A DNA stretch of 64,000 nucleotides from an uncultured Lachnospiraceae bacterium. Its GTDB lineage: Bacteria; Bacillota; Clostridia; Lachnospirales; Lachnospiraceae. Positions 8,362-17,126 of this stretch are shown here, piece after piece. Both the position numbers and the translations under genes were made by a program. Location of the stretch: NCBI GenBank assembly GCA_900542015.1, contig UQLY01000014.1:1-64000 (forward strand), read 5' to 3'. The first letter of the stretch is position 1; each line of letters opens with the position of its first letter. The notes beneath the pieces were generated by a model. The model searched no databases and had not been told where the DNA came from. It saw nothing but the letters and a program-made list of their open reading frames with translations.

Positions 8362-8985
8362 ATGGAAGAAAAAAATTTAGAGCAGGTAAAAGAACTGATT
8401 AACAGGATTGCCGATTCCTATGATCCGCCGACAGAAGAGCAGGTCGTGAAAATGCGCGGGCTGACAGGAATCGACTGGGAGGCGGAAGAACTGCAAATGT
8501 TGTGCGGTGGTTATTGGGAGCATCATTCCTTAGAAGAAACAGCATATCTAATGTTTCATGAGGAATATCCGCATGTCAATCATACGGATCTGGTCTTTTG
8601 GAAATATAAGCCCGGCGTTGTCATGAACGATCAGGAAGTATATGAGAAATATCGTTTGGGAAAAGGAAAATTAAAGGCATTAGAGGCGCTGGATATTGAA
8701 GCAATACTGCAAAGGATCAAAATCCTGTTTTCCGGATATGAACAAAATATAAATGTAGGCAGCGAAGGAAAAAGCTATCGATTTGATTGTCTGGAACAAA
8801 CGGAATATTGGACGGATACCCATTTCTGGATTTTTATATACGGCAGGGAAACAGAAGGACAAACAGAAAACCAGATGGTGCGATACGCATGTCACAATAT
8901 GAGTGAACAGCAGATCGGCTCTATTTTGGCATGTATGGAAGAATTTCAATGCTCTTTACATATCAAAGAAGCGAAAAACAAATAA
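8362..8985 (+). CDS. Hypothetical protein of the accessory cluster
   Basis: 207 residues, acidic and rich in Trp and Tyr (DWEAEELQMLCGGYWEHHSL, TEYWTDTHFWIFIYG), without membrane segments. The family is not recognised. An AGGGG-like site precedes the ATG. High acidity and the neighbourhood fit an immunity protein, but nothing in the sequence proves it. Confidence 0.55.
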   Translation: MEEKNLEQVKELINRIADSYDPPTEEQVVKMRGLTGIDWEAEELQMLCGGYWEHHSLEETAYLMFHEEYPHVNHTDLVFWKYKPGVVMNDQEVYEKYRLGKGKLKALEALDIEAILQRIKILFSGYEQNINVGSEGKSYRFDCLEQTEYWTDTHFWIFIYGRETEGQTENQMVRYACHNMSEQQIGSILACMEEFQCSLHIKEAKNK

Positions 8986-9017
8986 TGGATAGGATAATCT
9001 AAAGGGAAAATGTAATA

Positions 9018-9614
9018 ATGATCAGTGCTTATAATGAAAGCCGCTATTTACAGCTTAAAGAGCGGCTTGAAAAAACAGAAATGGATGTTGCAAAAAGCAG
9101 AAGATTGATTTTAATTATACTGCAACAGTTAGAACCGTATTATCAATTCCTTCTCTCTTTAGAGAGTATGCAACCGTTTGCAAAATTAAAAGGATTCCGT
9201 GAATATGCTGAATGGAATATCAATAGCTTTGAAACCAACGTATTAGAGGAATATATTGTACTCTGCAATGAAACAGGTCAGATTGTAGGAGAAGGTGAGG
9301 AATCAGAATTATTTTCGGAAGAAGATATTTTATTGATGAGAGAAAAGTATTATACGGAAATACATACTTTATCGGATGAACATAAGTTAGTGAGTGATTA
9401 TGAATATTGTATATTTGGTTCATTATATTATATAATCCGCTTTTTCCAATTTAATACAGAAGATGCGGATAAAATGAAAAAACGGGTAGAAAAATTGATT
9501 TCTTTCATATTTGAAGACATGTTGTTAGATTTTAATGAAGATTTATATGCCTTAAGCAACATTTTTTTTATCGATTCAACCGTTGATTTGCTGATGAAAG
9601 AATTATTCGAGTAA
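9018..9614 (+). CDS. Hypothetical helical protein of the accessory cluster
   Basis: 198 residues, predicted mostly helical, with an acidic centre (GEGEESELFSEEDILLMREK) and a C-terminal helical region with FIFEDMLLDFNEDLYALS. No signal peptide is visible. The family is not recognised. It sits between two other small accessory genes, with about 70 bp to the CdiI-like gene. Confidence 0.5.
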   Translation: MISAYNESRYLQLKERLEKTEMDVAKSRRLILIILQQLEPYYQFLLSLESMQPFAKLKGFREYAEWNINSFETNVLEEYIVLCNETGQIVGEGEESELFSEEDILLMREKYYTEIHTLSDEHKLVSDYEYCIFGSLYYIIRFFQFNTEDADKMKKRVEKLISFIFEDMLLDFNEDLYALSNIFFIDSTVDLLMKELFE

Positions 9615-9681
9615 TTATTTTATTTGATACATCATGAAGTAAACGGCTGTCATTCCCTTTGATTTTAGTTAAGGAGTTTTT

Positions 9682-10086
9682 ATGATTACAGATGAAATGT
9701 CCATTGAAGCATTAGAGTCTCAGTATTGGGATGATATAGAGTTTGATTCTTATGTTGTAAGAACTGCTCAAGAGGCAAGAAAAAAGCCATTATCTAAATT
9801 GTCAAAAGAGGAAATACGCCTTCTAATAGGTCAAAAAATTGGATTAAAATATGTCATACCCAAAGCTATTGATCTTTTAGAACAAAATCCTTTGATAGAA
9901 GTGTATTATTATGAAGGTGACTTGTTATCTAATATGCTGAAATTGTCTTTTGATGATTGGTGTGATAACTATGACCAGTTACATTCATTTCAAATCATAC
10001 TGGAGAAAAATTTACCATCAATATTAGTGAGTGAGGAAATATCATCTGACCTAGTCAAAAAGGTATTAGCATGGAAATCACTTTAA
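9682..10086 (+). CDS. Contact-dependent growth inhibition immunity-like protein
   Basis: 134 residues. The pattern ALESQYWDDIEFDSYVVRTA, then KKPLSKLSKEEIRLLIGQKI and GLKYVIPKAIDLLEQNPLIE matches the CdiI_4-type immunity family as I remember it. These proteins bind and block the toxin domain of a CDI or polymorphic toxin. No cdiA, rhs or other toxin gene is nearby, so it is an orphan. AAGGAG precedes the ATG. Confidence 0.7.
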   Translation: MITDEMSIEALESQYWDDIEFDSYVVRTAQEARKKPLSKLSKEEIRLLIGQKIGLKYVIPKAIDLLEQNPLIEVYYYEGDLLSNMLKLSFDDWCDNYDQLHSFQIILEKNLPSILVSEEISSDLVKKVLAWKSL

Positions 10087-10133
10087 AAAGGAAAGCTCAC
10101 ATATCAATTATTATTTCATCCTTTCAGGTTCCA

Positions 10134-11696
10134 TCATTTTAGCAGTTCCTTTAAAATTTCGCAGAATTCTTCCGGCGAATCGGCATGAGGTGTATGCCCA
10201 CAGTCTTCGAGCAAAACCATGTCCTTTTCAGGCGCAGTAATATTATTATAATAGTCTTCGGTAAGCTCTATCGGACAGGTCCAGTCATAGGAACCTGAAA
10301 TAAAATAAACAGGCATCTGATAGTTCGTTCCATAATCATATACATTTGTCTGCAAAACGTAATCATATAACTGCTTGTTAAGGTTATAGATCGTGTCTAT
10401 ACCTTCCATTGACTTTAACTGCCATTTCACATCATCCACTCCCAAATATGGGGAAGTAATAAAATTCCAGGTCATATCATTCTGCTTAGGAGCATTCTGG
10501 TGATACATGGCAGAATATTGGCTTAACTTTACCAAAGATTCAAGATTTCCATTTGCCAGATATTGCTCATATGCTTGGATCATCGGGGAGGTGTCATCGC
10601 CCTTCTCTGTGGCGATCGCAAGCGCATCTTCATAACTGTAAATATAGCCATCCTCTAATGATACGACCTGTCCTATGCCGACATAGTTTGAGACTTTGTC
10701 GGGATGGTCCAGGACATACTTGCTTCCAAGCATTGTTCCATAGGAGTGCCCCATGATAATAACCTGGCTTTGTCCGAATCTGTCACACACATAATCCACC
10801 AATTCATCTAAATCTTTTTGGGCTTGTTCAAATGAAGCGGTGGTATTGTCCGGGTCCTTATCCATATTACTAAAATATGTCCTGCCGCAGCCGCGCTGAT
10901 TCCAACTCACAACCGTATATTCATCTACAAGATAGTTTGTAAATGCATACGAAAAGCTGCTATCCGGGCTTGCCGGTCCTCCGTGGAGATAAATGATTAC
11001 AGGGTTTTCAACATTCTCACCTCTGATAAGCAGATATTGTTCCTGACCGCCAAGGGGCAAATATATTTCTTCCTCCACACCTTTATCGGTATTAATAGAA
11101 CAATCAATGTAATTAAAATTTCTGCACCCGATCATGACAATTATAAAACCGAAAAAACATGCAAAAATTCCGCTGACGGTCCATTTCATAATACGAAGAA
11201 AAAGATTTCTCTTCTTTTTACCGCCGGAAATTTCTTTATAATGATTCCAATGAATGCCGATATGCCCGATTCCCAGGATAATTGTTGAAATAATAAGGAA
11301 AATATTGCTTCCGTATACACCCAGTAAAAAGAATGCACATACCGGCAATGTGGCTCCGGCAACCGGGATTTTGCAAATACTCGTGTAAAAATCAGACATC
11401 TTCTTTTCACTTTTAAAATATCGTATCCAATAAACTTCATACAGAAGCATCAAAAGGAAAGAAAGCAGTAACCATACACACCATATAGAGTCAAGCCTTA
11501 TGTTGAAGTCGGAGAATATCAGTACACAACAACATACGAGTACTTCTCCGATCCGCTCAAGGATCTGTAAAAACTTATTTTCATTTTTGAGATACTGATC
11601 ATAATCCTTCGGCTGATTCTTAGACCAGATGATATTGGGGATAAACAGCATGAAAAGATAGATAAGTCCTGTATATGAGAAACCGAAATGGATCAT
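10134..11696 (-). CDS. Membrane-anchored alpha/beta hydrolase, prolyl aminopeptidase-like
   Basis: 520 residues. About five or six membrane segments fill residues 1-190. The catalytic domain has the S33 peptidase signature: YLHGGPASPD oxyanion loop, WNQRGCGRTY, the nucleophile elbow GHSYG, then GSYDWTCP and CGHTPHADSPEE supplying Asp and His. Family members cleave N-terminal proline from peptides or hydrolyse related amides and esters. Topology places the catalytic domain at the membrane surface. It lies antisense to the surrounding small genes and is probably transcribed alone. Confidence 0.82.
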   Translation of the reverse strand: MIHFGFSYTGLIYLFMLFIPNIIWSKNQPKDYDQYLKNENKFLQILERIGEVLVCCCVLIFSDFNIRLDSIWCVWLLLSFLLMLLYEVYWIRYFKSEKKMSDFYTSICKIPVAGATLPVCAFFLLGVYGSNIFLIISTIILGIGHIGIHWNHYKEISGGKKKRNLFLRIMKWTVSGIFACFFGFIIVMIGCRNFNYIDCSINTDKGVEEEIYLPLGGQEQYLLIRGENVENPVIIYLHGGPASPDSSFSYAFTNYLVDEYTVVSWNQRGCGRTYFSNMDKDPDNTTASFEQAQKDLDELVDYVCDRFGQSQVIIMGHSYGTMLGSKYVLDHPDKVSNYVGIGQVVSLEDGYIYSYEDALAIATEKGDDTSPMIQAYEQYLANGNLESLVKLSQYSAMYHQNAPKQNDMTWNFITSPYLGVDDVKWQLKSMEGIDTIYNLNKQLYDYVLQTNVYDYGTNYQMPVYFISGSYDWTCPIELTEDYYNNITAPEKDMVLLEDCGHTPHADSPEEFCEILKELLK

Positions 11697-11832
11697 CGTT
11701 TTAGCTCCCTTTAGATAATTTGTGTTTTACTTTTTATAAAAAATCGATTTATTGCTGTTCATTATATCAGAAAAAATCCTTTTATTCCACTTATATTATT
11801 GATGCTGCATTTTATTCAGTTCGCACAGCTCT

Positions 11833-11860
11833 TTTACAATGTGTTATAATTTACTATAAT
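11833..11860 (+). promoter_or_regulatory. Candidate promoter for the zinc-ribbon gene group
   Basis: TTTACA (11833-11838) and TATAAT (11855-11860) are separated by 16 bp, about 50 bp upstream of the ATG at 11911. Confidence 0.45.
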
Positions 11861-11910
11861 ATTTTATTCCCATTGGTTAAAAAGCACGGTTATTATGAAT
11901 AGGTAATTAT

Positions 11911-12258
11911 ATGACAAATAGAGAAAAAAGGTTAAGGAATAGAAAAAGGGACTTCAAATGGTCGCAAATCGGTATGATTGGTGTAAGAAGATGTCCTGTA
12001 TGCGGTGGAACAAACACGATTCACATATACAGGCATGATGCCTGGGCATGCAGAGATTGTAATGAATGGCTTGATGTGAATTGTGGTGATTCTACATGTC
12101 CGTATTGTAAAGACAGACCTGAGACTCCGGAAGAAGTATATTGGAGAGCTGATTTAGTAATAGGAACTGCTCACGAGAGAAAAATTTGGAGAAGAAATAA
12201 TTATCATCACAAAAAGGCTGGTGAACTTCGCAAGTATAGAAAGTTTCATAGTGAGTAG
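11911..12258 (+). CDS. Small double zinc-ribbon protein
   Basis: 115 residues, very basic at both ends. Two CxxC pairs (CPVCGG, CRDC) form one zinc ribbon and CPYC with an upstream Cys forms a second half-site. It probably binds nucleic acid or acts as an adaptor. No family is recognised. The Shine-Dalgarno is weak, and the gene ends 40 bp before the next start. Confidence 0.5.
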   Translation: MTNREKRLRNRKRDFKWSQIGMIGVRRCPVCGGTNTIHIYRHDAWACRDCNEWLDVNCGDSTCPYCKDRPETPEEVYWRADLVIGTAHERKIWRRNNYHHKKAGELRKYRKFHSE

Positions 12259-12298
12259 TTTTTGTTCAATAAACTATAAATTGGAGGAATACCCTTGT

Positions 12299-12595
12299 AT
12301 GATAGAAAAGGATGACTGGCGGTTGTTAAATGATGTAGCATACTTAAAAGGTAAGTATTTAAATCCAACAAGCGGAGGCGAAATTTCCGGCAAAGCGCCT
12401 CATCTGAAAAAATGTGTTTTTTGCTGGGATGAAGTGGACAAGACTGCCTATTCCCTTTGGTTTGTTTCGGAGGATATCAGCTGCTGCATTTGTGAAAATT
12501 GCTATAATGATTTTAAAGAAATGTTTGAATGGAAAGACTTGGATGGCTGGGACATTGACTGGTCTTTGAAAGGAGAGTCCTATGATATTGTATAG
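12299..12595 (+). CDS. Hypothetical cysteine-rich protein
   Basis: 98 residues from the ATG at 12299, chosen because GGAGG is 11 bases upstream; a frame open to 12221 would overlap the preceding gene. It has KCVFCWDEV and CCICENCYNDF, a likely zinc site. The ending is Trp-rich and acidic (WDIDWSLKGE). Unknown function; it overlaps the next gene by 14 bp, so the two probably form a pair. Confidence 0.5.
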   Translation: MIEKDDWRLLNDVAYLKGKYLNPTSGGEISGKAPHLKKCVFCWDEVDKTAYSLWFVSEDISCCICENCYNDFKEMFEWKDLDGWDIDWSLKGESYDIV

Positions 12596-12926
12596 ACCCG
12601 TTGGAACAAAGGAATTGGAATTGATCAAAGAGAGTGGAAATTTAAGGTTTCCTGAAAGATTACCGGATCAGCCCATATTTTATCCGGTGCTGAATGAAAA
12701 ATATGCCACAGAGATCGCTTCACAGTGGAATGTAAAATACAATGAAGACCATAAGGGTTATGTAACAGCATTTGAAATTGATGATGAATATTGTAAAAAA
12801 TTTGAGGTTCATACTGTGGGAGCTTCTTATCATCAGGAATTGTGGGTGCCTGCAGATGAATTGGACACATTTAATCAGCATATTATGGGAGAAATACATG
12901 TAATCAGCGAATTTCCCGCGGAATAA
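12582..12926 (+). CDS. ADP-ribosylation/crystallin J1-like small protein
   Basis: 114 residues. The pattern YRPVGTKELELIKESG, RFPERLPDQPIFYPVL, and HQELWVPADELDTFN matches short proteins usually annotated as ADP-ribosylation/crystallin J1. They are often paired with small accessory genes and their activity is not established. The start lies inside the end of the preceding gene, with GGAGAG a few bases upstream. Confidence 0.6.
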   Translation: MILYRPVGTKELELIKESGNLRFPERLPDQPIFYPVLNEKYATEIASQWNVKYNEDHKGYVTAFEIDDEYCKKFEVHTVGASYHQELWVPADELDTFNQHIMGEIHVISEFPAE

Positions 12927-12947
12927 AAGGAACTCAATGTGATATTA

Positions 12948-13772
12948 TTATTGAAGATCAACACAAACAATTTCAGGATCATTAAATAATCTGACAGGAA
13001 TAATACTGTTTCCCAGTCCCCGGCTGATATACATCGTTGTGTCTTTTTCCTGATGTTTGCCTGAAGTGTATTCGGGAAAGAAGCCTTGGTCAGGCGCAAC
13101 GATAGCGCCGACAAAGGGAAGTATAAATTGACCGCCATGTGCATGCCCGGTTAAAACCAGATCGCAGCCTGCTGATGAATATTTCGATAAATATTGCGGT
13201 TCATGAGCTAATACTACACTTAACTTTTCATCATCTATTTCGCTTATCAAATGATCTAATGTGCCATTTGACAGACTATTATCATCCAGTCCGATCAGAC
13301 AAAATCCGCTTTCTCCCACAGAAATGTCTACACACTCATTGTTTAAAATAACAGCTCCGGTCTGCTCAATCCCGTTAAATAATTCAGCCTGGTCATCTTT
13401 TGTAAGCCAATATTCATGGTTGCCTGTTACATAGTAAACATCGCTGATCAAAACAGCCTGTTTTACAAAACTGACAGATGTCTGAATATCAGTATGATTG
13501 GAATCAACAATATCTCCGGTTATGACGATGATATCCGGTTCCAGCTCCGATATTTTTTTCAACAGTTTTCTGTTGTCATGCCCAAATTCTGCATTGTGCA
13601 GATCGGATATCTGTACGATACGATATCCGTTTAGATCGGCATCTGTCTTTTCGCTCTGATATGTATATGTTGTTACAGTTAAATGATGATTTTCATACCA
13701 AAAGAAACAGATGAAAAGCGCAACAACGCATATTATTTTTATTAGTTTACCGATTTTCTTTTTCTTCTTCAT
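12948..13772 (-). CDS. Membrane-anchored metallophosphoesterase (YkuE/YaeI-like)
   Basis: 274 residues. I chose the ATG at 13772 because GAGG lies 6 bases upstream; an ATG at 13823 has no site. A basic start (MKKKKKIGK) and one membrane segment anchor it. Metal-binding motifs run in order: QISDLHN, ITGDIVDSNH, VTGNHEYW, LAHEPQY and TGHAHGGQ. This is the calcineurin-like phosphodiesterase set. Relatives act on lipid-linked or nucleotide phosphoesters outside the membrane. Substrate unknown. Confidence 0.85.
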   Translation of the reverse strand: MKKKKKIGKLIKIICVVALFICFFWYENHHLTVTTYTYQSEKTDADLNGYRIVQISDLHNAEFGHDNRKLLKKISELEPDIIVITGDIVDSNHTDIQTSVSFVKQAVLISDVYYVTGNHEYWLTKDDQAELFNGIEQTGAVILNNECVDISVGESGFCLIGLDDNSLSNGTLDHLISEIDDEKLSVVLAHEPQYLSKYSSAGCDLVLTGHAHGGQFILPFVGAIVAPDQGFFPEYTSGKHQEKDTTMYISRGLGNSIIPVRLFNDPEIVCVDLQ

Positions 13773-13940
13773 ACCAAACCTCATAATCAGGTGATTGTTT
13801 AGGGATTCCTTTTCTATAGCCATTATACTAATTCATATGGCTGCTGTCATCCGTGTTTTTTCCTTTATCCGGTATCGTGATAACAAGAGATATGATATAA
13901 TAATATGCAGCAAAGCAGATGGCAGTGAGGAGATGAAAAC

Positions 13941-14597
13941 ATGAATCATATTAAAATTGCGGAAATACCAAACGGTCATGGATATAACCAGTATGTCTGG
14001 ACCATAGACGGAGTTTCTCTGTTTCAATATTTAGCCGTCTGGTCCGCTGATTACCCTGATGATAAAACAATCAGGGTAATGAAGCCATTTGAGGATCTGT
14101 GCCCGGCGTGGGTTAAAGACCTTGAATGGCAAGGCGATGTAAGGTTTGTCTGGAAAGTGATTGAACTGGACTCGGCGGTTTTGCCGCTGTTATTATGTCC
14201 TGATGATACGGACTTTTCCTGTATCGTCATTGTGGCTGAAGTGAAAAAGACGGAAAGTAATGTTTATTGGAACAGAATCGGATATGTTCTTCATGAGAAT
14301 GAGGATTTTGACGAGGAAAAAAAGAATGGAATACTAAATATAGATGCGTATTCAGATGAAGACTGGCAAAAGTATGGAGATAATATTGCATGTGAAGAGG
14401 TAAATAGTCCCGAATGGCGTCAGTGGATAAGCAACCACTGGGAGGAGGAGCTCTATAGAAGGCGTATGAATTATACCCTGCCTTATTATCAGACAGAGGG
14501 CAATATTTTCTGGATGCACACCGTAAACTGGGTGTTTGACAGATCTGAATATGAACAGATGGTAGATGAATACCGGAAGCTACAGGATATGGAATGA
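13941..14597 (+). CDS. Hypothetical protein, immunity-like by context
   Basis: 218 residues, acidic, Trp-rich, soluble. It begins with a short strand-rich region (KIAEIPNGHGYNQYVWTIDG) typical of small accessory proteins in Clostridia. I do not recognise a named family. GAGGAG is 8 bases before the ATG. It directly precedes the type III TA promoter region but has no visible link to it. Confidence 0.5.
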   Translation: MNHIKIAEIPNGHGYNQYVWTIDGVSLFQYLAVWSADYPDDKTIRVMKPFEDLCPAWVKDLEWQGDVRFVWKVIELDSAVLPLLLCPDDTDFSCIVIVAEVKKTESNVYWNRIGYVLHENEDFDEEKKNGILNIDAYSDEDWQKYGDNIACEEVNSPEWRQWISNHWEEELYRRRMNYTLPYYQTEGNIFWMHTVNWVFDRSEYEQMVDEYRKLQDME

Positions 14598-14732
14598 TTA
14601 TAAGAAATATAATCCCGGGTTTCCGGGTAAAAGTGATTACGGTCCGCGGATCTATTTTTGCGTATTGATAGCGATTGTGTGTGTTTTATATTAACAACGA
14701 GTTGAAGTGTTATTTTAAATTTTAAAAAATAA

Positions 14733-14763
14733 TTGACTATTTTCAGAGATATGGTATTATACT
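14733..14763 (+). promoter_or_regulatory. Promoter of the type III antitoxin RNA
   Basis: TTGACT (14733-14738) is followed by TATTAT (14755-14760, 16-bp spacer) or TATACT (14758-14763, 19 bp). Transcription would begin just before the pseudoknot at 14768. Confidence 0.6.
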
Positions 14764-14767
14764 ATTA

Positions 14768-14832
14768 GCGGTGAGTCCTACCGCAAAGTGGACTGCTAAA
14801 AGCGTTAGCAACTCTAATGGAGTTACTACACA
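14768..14832 (+). ncRNA. Candidate ToxI-type RNA antitoxin with H-type pseudoknot
   Basis: GCGGT (14768-14772) pairs with ACCGC (14780-14784). AGTCC, in that loop (14774-14778), pairs with GGACT downstream (14790-14794). Together they form an H-type pseudoknot, the fold of type III antitoxin RNAs. Two more small hairpins follow: GCTAA/TTAGC (14795-14809) and AACTC/GAGTT (14810-14824). The unit sits between a promoter and a terminator in front of a ToxN/AbiQ-like gene, the standard order for ToxIN and CptIN loci. Clear tandem repeats are lacking, so it may be a single-unit or decayed antitoxin. The structure is read by eye, not folded. Confidence 0.6.
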
Positions 14833-14863
14833 AATGGCTATGCGGAAACGCATAGCCATTTTT
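14833..14863 (+). terminator. Terminator between antitoxin RNA and toxin gene
   Basis: A perfect 12-bp stem, AATGGCTATGCG, closed by a GAAA tetraloop (14833-14860), is followed by T residues. In type III TA loci a leaky terminator here sets the antitoxin to toxin ratio. Confidence 0.85.
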
Positions 14864-14876
14864 AACGAGGAGATAT

Positions 14877-15413
14877 ATGTAGACAGATTTTAAATTATAC
14901 AAGGCGGATATGAAATATATCCGTAATCTACATAATATAGATGATAAAGTGCTTTCTGTTTCGCCACAGTCAGGAAAAAATAACAGGGTTTTCATTGGGA
15001 TTGTTGTTATTTGTGGCGTTCACAAATATTGTATACCACTTTCATCGCCAAAGGAAAAACATAAGAACATGAAAAATTCTATGGACTTTTCCAAAATTGA
15101 AGTAAATGGAAAATTATTAGGCGTTCTAAATTTTAATCTGATGATACCTATTGAAGAAGAGCAATTACAGCTTGTTGAGACCACTATTTTTAAGAGAGAT
15201 AGGGAAAATATCAGATATTATAAGAAGTTATGTACTTTGGAACTGGAATGGTGTCAGACGAATAATGAGGTAATCTGCAATAAAGCTAATGTCCTGTATA
15301 AGAAATACCTATCCAATGAGCCATTTGCAGGCAGGAATCGCTGCCTGAATTTTCCCAAATTAGAAGCAGAGTGCGAAAAATATAACTTAAAGATCAAGAA
15401 AGGCATAAACTGA
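14877..15413 (+). pseudogene. ToxN/AbiQ-family type III toxin gene with a stop at codon 2
   Basis: The natural ATG at 14877 has GGAG five bases upstream but is followed at once by TAG (14880-14882). The frame then reads TDFKLYKADMKYIRNLHNID and stays open to 15413, 178 codons in all, the family size. Family features are SGKNNRVFIGIVVI, KYCIPLSSPKEKH (active-site Ser/Lys region), GVLNFNLMIPI, KKLCTLELEWCQTN and NKANVLYKKYL. These toxins are endoribonucleases inhibited by a pseudoknot RNA. A CAG to TAG change would explain the stop. Restart at the ATG at 14910 (weak AAGG upstream) would drop about 11 residues and might keep partial activity. Confidence 0.75.
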
Positions 15414-15637
15414 ACCTTTCTTTATACACATTACCACAGTTCCGGTAAATCCGGGAATAAGTTTTAGAAACAACACATTTCATGAATAATAAAGTAACAT
15501 CATATTGTGATTCAGCTGATTCTGAATCAGAGAAAGTTATGGTAAAGATGGATATGACGCCTGTTGATAATAGTGGAACCCGATTTTATCCTAAAACAGG
15601 TGTTATTTCTGGTAAGTATCTTAGGAGGAGCAGAGAT

Positions 15638-16096
15638 ATGGCGATTGATAAAGCTGATTGGCATTGGAAGAGCGCGGCAGAGCTGTATAGGGAAAAACAT
15701 GGTATTACAGGAGAGTTTACACAAAAACAGGCGGATGAGATATGGTTATTGGCTTCGAATCACATTGGTCTGTTTATAAAATGGTTAATTGATCATAATC
15801 TTCAAGGGGAAGATGCGGACATAGAATCCTGTCAAAAAGTCCGCGACGGGCTTATGACGGGCGCCGAATACTTAATGAGCGATTTAGACGGCAAGTTTTG
15901 TGAAGAAGATGTCAATGAAAATGTCCTTGAGTTTGTGGAGCAATACTATAAAAACGAGTATTTCAATGATTACGGCGCGACCTGTCCCTGTAATGGGCAC
16001 AATGTTCCGTGTTATAGTTTTATCTCTGATATCGATGATTATCATGCTTTGAAAAAGCGTATTGATGCAGCATATCAAAAATACAGGGATCAATAA
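15638..16096 (+). CDS. Hypothetical protein, possibly DUF7832-like
   Basis: 152 residues from the ATG at 15638, which follows TTAGGAGGAG; the same frame is open back to 15482 without a site. It starts with AIDKADWHWKSA and has ASNHIGLFIKWLIDHN, a pattern I associate with small immunity-like proteins of the DUF7832 type. The acidic C-terminal half has C-P-C-N-G-H. The assignment is tentative. Confidence 0.5.
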   Translation: MAIDKADWHWKSAAELYREKHGITGEFTQKQADEIWLLASNHIGLFIKWLIDHNLQGEDADIESCQKVRDGLMTGAEYLMSDLDGKFCEEDVNENVLEFVEQYYKNEYFNDYGATCPCNGHNVPCYSFISDIDDYHALKKRIDAAYQKYRDQ

Positions 16097-16175
16097 ACAG
16101 AGCATTTTTATGTGGGTTACGCTTTATAAGCGTTCCGGTCTGATAGATTACTAAAATAGTAGCGGGGGAAAATGT

Positions 16176-16790
16176 ATGAAAAGAATAATGAGTGTTATTT
16201 TAATGTCAGTCATACTGATATGTTGCGTAGGCTGTGGAGGTCAGGATAATATGCAGGTCGAAACCGGAGTGAATGCAAGTGAGACGCCGGGTATTGTATT
16301 TCTTGTGAGAACAAATTTATATGATTCTGTGCAGGGGGAATATGTAAGCGTAAAAAAATTCAGGGTGGGTTTTTATGATCGTGACGGCAACTTCTGGTTA
16401 TCGGATGATCCCGATGTGTTAGATATGGATAATGAAACGCTGATTGACGAATATGAAGCAGGTCGCCTGACTGACCGGATTCAGCTTTCGGCAGGCTGTG
16501 ATGCGGATATCCTTGCAGAACAGTATACGAAGATGCACGACATTTATTTAAAAGAACAGCTTGAGCTTGAAACCGCGGCTTCCGGGGAAGTAAATTTGGA
16601 AAGCCTGACGCGGTCGTCTTCGGATTTATTATGTTCTACATGGTATGGTTTTTATACGGATGAGAATGGAGCTATGCAGTATCAAATCATTCATCAAAAG
16701 AAGCCGGAGGGAGATTTTTACACGGACAACGATACGGTAAATGAGATTTATGATTGGCTGCAAAAGGAGGCGGATCATGGCTTCAAGTAA
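16176..16790 (+). CDS. Putative lipoprotein
   Basis: 204 residues. The N-terminal signal (KRIMSVILMSVILICCVGC) ends in a lipobox-like CVGC, so the mature protein would begin at Cys20 and be lipid anchored outside the membrane. The rest is acidic with no recognised domain (FYDRDGNFWLSDDPDVLDMD). It overlaps the TfoX-like gene by 14 bases. Confidence 0.65.
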   Translation: MKRIMSVILMSVILICCVGCGGQDNMQVETGVNASETPGIVFLVRTNLYDSVQGEYVSVKKFRVGFYDRDGNFWLSDDPDVLDMDNETLIDEYEAGRLTDRIQLSAGCDADILAEQYTKMHDIYLKEQLELETAASGEVNLESLTRSSSDLLCSTWYGFYTDENGAMQYQIIHQKKPEGDFYTDNDTVNEIYDWLQKEADHGFK

Positions 16791-17091
16791 AGAATATTTA
16801 AATTTTATATTGGAACAATTAGAAGAGCTGGAAGAAATAACATACAGAGCAATGATGGGGGAATATATCATCTATTATCGCGGTAAAATCGTTGGCGGCA
16901 TATACGATGACAGATTACTTGTAAAGCCTGTAAAATCAGCCGTTTCACTTATGCCGGATGCGGTGTATGAATCCCCTTATGCCGGAGCAAAGGAAATGCT
17001 GTCGGTTGATGATGTTGATAACAAAGTGTTTTTAACAAGACTGTTTCGCGCCATGTATGAAGAACTTCCGGCGCCGAAGAAAAAGAAATAA
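16777..17091 (+). CDS. TfoX/Sxy family N-terminal domain protein
   Basis: 104 residues from the ATG at 16777, preceded by AAAGGAGG. It matches the TfoX_N fold: ITYRAMMGEYIIYYRGKIVG, GIYDDRLLVKPVKSA and a Lys-rich tail. In gamma-proteobacteria TfoX controls competence, but stand-alone N-terminal domains in Firmicutes have no defined role. Confidence 0.75.
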   Translation: MASSKEYLNFILEQLEELEEITYRAMMGEYIIYYRGKIVGGIYDDRLLVKPVKSAVSLMPDAVYESPYAGAKEMLSVDDVDNKVFLTRLFRAMYEELPAPKKKK

Positions 17092-17126
17092 CATGAGATA
17101 ATTTGTAAAGTGAAAGAGGAAACAGC

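Noticed and set aside
15482..15637. In-frame N-terminal extension of the 15638 gene
   Set aside because: The ATG at 15638 has a strong AGGAGG site, while the upstream ATG has none.
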